64,000 bases of DNA from positions 62,001 through 126,000 of the forward strand of contig JAQOOI010000019.1 of the NCBI GenBank assembly GCA_028554645.1, read 5' to 3'. The position numbers were made by a program, and so were the translations under genes. Numbering within the stretch: position 1 is the first letter of the stretch; each line of letters opens with the position of its first letter. Below the pieces are notes generated by a model, which saw nothing but the letters and a program-made list of their open reading frames with translations, made no database searches and was not told the DNA's origin. This document shows, one piece after another, positions 60,984 through 64,000 of the stretch. The stretch is from Omphalotus guepiniiformis (lineage: Eukaryota > Basidiomycota > Agaricomycetes > Agaricales > Omphalotaceae).

Positions 60984-62124
60984 TTAAGCACGGTAAACCC
61001 TGTAGAAATACCAAGTGAGCTTTGCTGCTGCTGCTGTGGGGAAAGAAATAGATTGTTCAGTGCGTACTTTGAAGGTTTGGGAGCGTGAGCTTCGTCTCGT
61101 TTGTATACCCTATACAAAAGATTTGGTTAGATACTTTCATTCGTATTTGTTAAAAGAAGCTTTCCGCATACTTCGAAGGTTTGGGAGCGTGAGCGTCTTC
61201 ACGCTTGTATACCCTATACAAAAAGGTGAGTTTTAGATCGAACTTGTTGAAAGACTCGGAGGCTGGCTTCCTACGTACTTCGAAGGCTTGGGAGCATGAG
61301 CGTCTTCACGCTTGTATACCCTGTACAAAAGATTTAGTTAGATACTTCATTCGCATTGTTAGAGAAAAGGAGTATCTGCGTACTTTGAAGGCTTGGGAGC
61401 ATGAGCGTCTTCACGCTTGTACACCCTATACAGAAGATTTCATTAGATACTTCATGCATATTTCTTGAAAAGAAGAGCTGTCGACGTACTTCGAAGGCTT
61501 GGGAGCATGAGCCTCATCTCGCTTGTACACCCTATACAAAAGGTTGAGATTTAGATTTAGATCATACTCGTTGAACTTAAGGCCTGTTTACGAACTTTGA
61601 AGGCTTGGGCGCGTGAGCGTCTTCACGCTTGTATACCCTATACAACGCAAAGAAGTGAATTAGATACTTCAATCATATCTTTGAAAGAAAAAGAGCTGTC
61701 TACGTACTTCGAAGGCTTGGGAGCATGAGCTTCATCACGTCCATAAACCCTGTCATAAGGTGAATTAATTATTGTCACCGGATCGTTAAGAAAGGGGACT
61801 GAGAAATACTTGGAAGGCTTAGGAACATGAGCATCCTCTCGCTTGTGTGGCCTAAAACAACCACAAAACGTAGTCAGAGTCAGTAAAGCTCCGAGTCGAG
61901 AACAAGGGCAACCGCGAAGCGCGAACTCACTTTTCAGAAGGCTTAGGCTTCTCAGCCTCATCGTCATGTTTAGTCCACGGGTTCGGATCACCTCGTTTCA
62001 ACTTGAGCTGTTTAAGTTCTTTCTTTGCGAGCGTTTCGTCGACGGCGTGAATTGGGGTGGAGGAAACTAGGAAACTTGAGAGGAAGATTGTGCAGAGGAG
62101 GAGGACGATGAGGTGTTTGAACAT
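60984..62124 (-). CDS. Secreted repeat precursor with Lys-Arg-bounded 14-residue peptides, one repeat per exon
   Basis: Exons in coding order: 61931-62124, 61810-61851, 61708-61749, 61596-61637, 61490-61531, 61384-61425, 61279-61320, 61172-61213, 61068-61109, 60984-60999 (546 nt, 181 aa). Exon 1 encodes a strong signal peptide (MFKHLIVLLLCTIFLSSFLV) and a leader with KKELKQLKLKR. Each of the next eight exons is exactly 42 nt, phase 2 at both ends, and encodes VYKREDAHAPKPS followed by a split Lys codon. Variants are PHKREDAHV, VYGRDEAHA and VYKRDEAHA. The last exon gives VYRA and stop. This matches the general design of fungal Kex2-processed repeat proteins: secretion, cleavage after KR, release of repeated peptides, here about EDAHAPKPSKVYKR. 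The product could be a signalling peptide, a ribosomally made natural-product core or an effector. No UstYa-type oxidase is visible nearby. Confidence 0.8.
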
Positions 62125-62227
62125 TTTCGCAATTGAATGGAGGGGATTGGTCAAGTACTAGATGAAGACGAAGTGAAGTGGAGAGGTAAGTATGGTGACT
62201 ATAGATTCCATCGCTGAGGTACCTGTC

Positions 62228-62233
62228 TTTATA
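62228..62233 (-). promoter_or_regulatory. TATA element of the repeat-peptide gene
   Basis: TATAAA on the minus strand, about 105 bp before the ATG. That is the same distance as in the hydrophobin genes, fitting a strongly expressed secreted product. Confidence 0.55.
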
Positions 62234-64000
62234 CTCTGAGCCTGAGTGTATCGAGTCTCGCCCGCGACCCGCCCGCCGCACACAAATACGACTCAGAAAC
62301 AGCGTTCCCTTCGCGGCCAAAATGAACCCTAGACACACACCATTTCCCAGTGTTTTGCGTTAAGAATCTCATTTAGAAGACAAAGTAACAAAGAGAGAGA
62401 ATTTGCGATCATTGAGATCGGGCCTGGGGAGTAAGTTCGTTCGGAAGTTCGGTAGTTCGAATGGCAGCAGCGTCTGCGTCTGCGTACGAGTGGTTGGGGT
62501 TGGGATTTACAGAGACAGAATGAGGTACAGGAACGATCTGAAATTCTGGGAGAAAGGAAAAGGAAAACGCAAAAGTTCGTTCTAGAGACCTTGTTGAAGT
62601 TTTCTTGGCAAAGTGTCTGCAGACATCTGAGATCGAAGGCACAGGATGGTGCACTGGTGATTCGATGTGGAAATTTGACCTCTGGAAAAAGTTCATTCAC
62701 TGGCTTTGGCTAAAATCCCTGCTTCCGAATCTTCGAACCTCCGAACCCCTCGAGAAATTGCTGCGATACCAAGCAAGGGATGAATGGCGTCAACGACTGT
62801 TCTAAGTTTTATCTGCGACCGTCTTGAGTGTGTTCAACGGTCAATGAGGGGTCGGAGGGGCCTTGTTTTGGGGGACAAGTAATTGTTGACAACGTTGAAC
62901 GTTGAAGATACCTACATAGCTTGAGCTGGACGCGATTCCTCAGGCTGGTTTGAAGCCGTCGTGCACGTTTTCCGTCAGTGAGCGTGCGGATCAGTTCGAG
63001 TCGCAATTTTTTCAGAGTCAACTGAATTTGAGGGCTTGATTAGAACTTGTCAGTTTCGATCCTCGAGAGACAGTAAACTTGTAGGCTATGTACATAGAGG
63101 ATGAAGAGGATGAAGACATTCGAGAGAATTTTTTCCCAGGCCATTGGCAAAGACCCGGCAAAGACCCGGCAAAGACCGGCAGTTCTAGCAGGCTTCGTTA
63201 CTTAAGCTTACCTGTACTGTACATGATTGAGTACGTACATAAACGTATTCCTTGACTCAGAGAACTCTCGGAAACCGCCATCCACAATTTCAGTACCTCA
63301 GTACCTCAGTGTTAATGAACACCCCCGCGGCTTCAAAACCTCCCAAGACTTTCCCAGCTTTCGCTATGTATATAGGATTGTATGATGATGATGCCCAGAC
63401 TTTCATACACAGCTGCCGTCGAAAAAAATAGACTGCGCACAATTTTATCAACGCTTCGAGGATGGGCAGGCGGTGCATACGGCGTATAGGGCTGTTATTG
63501 CGCAGTTGGCGCTTGCTGAAGCGTGCGAACCAAGTCTGGTCTGGGCAAGGCGCTTCTAATCTTCCGAAGCCACCGAATCTTCCTTCCTTCCATCCCTTAC
63601 TTTTTCATCGTAGCCAGCCGCTGCGCAGCTGTGCATACTTTACTGCCTCTGAGTCTCTAGCATCGCCCCGACGACGAATCTCGACTACCTAGGGCTGTTA
63701 TTGAATATTGACGGTTGACCCACATCATCAAGGGCGTCGACAGGACGGAGCTTGTAATACATATACGAGGTTATAAAGAGGGCTAGGGAATTTAAATACG
63801 TATTGAGAAAGCGCAGGTGGGTTCATTTCATCAAGCTTCACGCGTTAAACTGGTTGTTGCCAAGACAAACCTATAGTAACACGCCCCCACGCCCTTTTCT
63901 ACTTAGTTCATATCCCTCTCTTCTTGCAACCACCACCTTCACCACCACCTCCTCCTCTCTATTCTTAGCTTGACCACACAAACAAATTTCTTCACGCTCT
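62234..64000. other. Right end of window, no recognised gene
   Basis: Upstream region of the repeat-peptide gene followed by short frames only. I see no domain in either strand. The last 100 bases are pyrimidine-rich (CCACCACCTCCTCCTC), which could be the promoter of a gene beyond the window. Confidence 0.45.

Noticed and set aside
61015..61468. Plus-strand frames with repeated KAWEHERLHACIP
   Set aside because: They are the complement of the 42-nt repeat exons; signal peptide, phases and splice sites all support the minus strand.
1..64000. tRNA, rRNA and CRISPR-like structures
   Set aside because: No cloverleaf with the conserved arms, no rRNA sequence and no spaced short repeats were found by eye; the exon repeats at 61-62 kb are coding.

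Overview
The window is nuclear DNA from a filamentous basidiomycete, most likely an Agaricomycete. Genes are cut by many short introns of about 50-80 nt. There is a large family of four-exon class I hydrophobins, an F-box protein of the mushroom-expanded type, and a poly-HAMP hybrid histidine kinase typical of fungi. I found no rRNA, tRNA, CRISPR or prokaryotic features. Where possible, exon joints were worked out by hand from splice signals, reading phase and conserved family motifs; they are predictions without transcript support.

Left flank (1-7.3 kb): a fragment resembling a riboflavin-pathway reductase that runs into a (GAGGAA)n tract; an AIF/FSP1-like FAD oxidoreductase (906-3147, minus, 9 exons); a 1.83-kb terminal-inverted-repeat element (3356-5184); and an NAD-dependent formate dehydrogenase (5349-7212, minus, 10 exons) with several unusual intron borders.

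Hydrophobin array (7.9-28.7 kb): nine class I hydrophobin genes, all on the minus strand, in repeat units of roughly 2 kb. One copy carries a frameshift that removes the last cysteine (21178-21779). One has lost its TATA element (23456-24053). One is a patchwork of two neighbours (25637-26232). One has a shortened C5-C6 loop (12564-13152). A foreign block of about 2 kb holding a truncated, unrelated gene sits inside the array (about 18437-20410). A tenth hydrophobin with a long Thr/Gly extension lies apart at 45538-46541.

Middle (29-46 kb): an intronless F-box gene (30245-31822), a group III Nik1/Os-1-type hybrid histidine kinase with seven HAMP repeats (33198-39425), and a gene-poor repetitive stretch. 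That stretch looks like two head-to-tail non-autonomous elements sharing a 105-bp 5' end and a 174-bp 3' end with a terminal hairpin (40439-45428). A 91-bp minisatellite lies inside the second.

Right part (46-64 kb): a long stretch without recognised genes, a secreted PLC-like phosphodiesterase with a predicted 5-nt micro-exon (51951-53575), an atypical bZIP factor (56124-57662), a SnoaL/DUF1348-type small protein (59500-60356), and the most interesting locus, 60984-62124. That locus encodes a secreted precursor with eight 14-residue repeats, most bounded by Lys-Arg (Kex2-type) sites. Each repeat is on its own 42-nt exon, which suggests a family of processed secreted peptides. No tailoring enzyme is recognisable beside it, so its chemistry and role are open.
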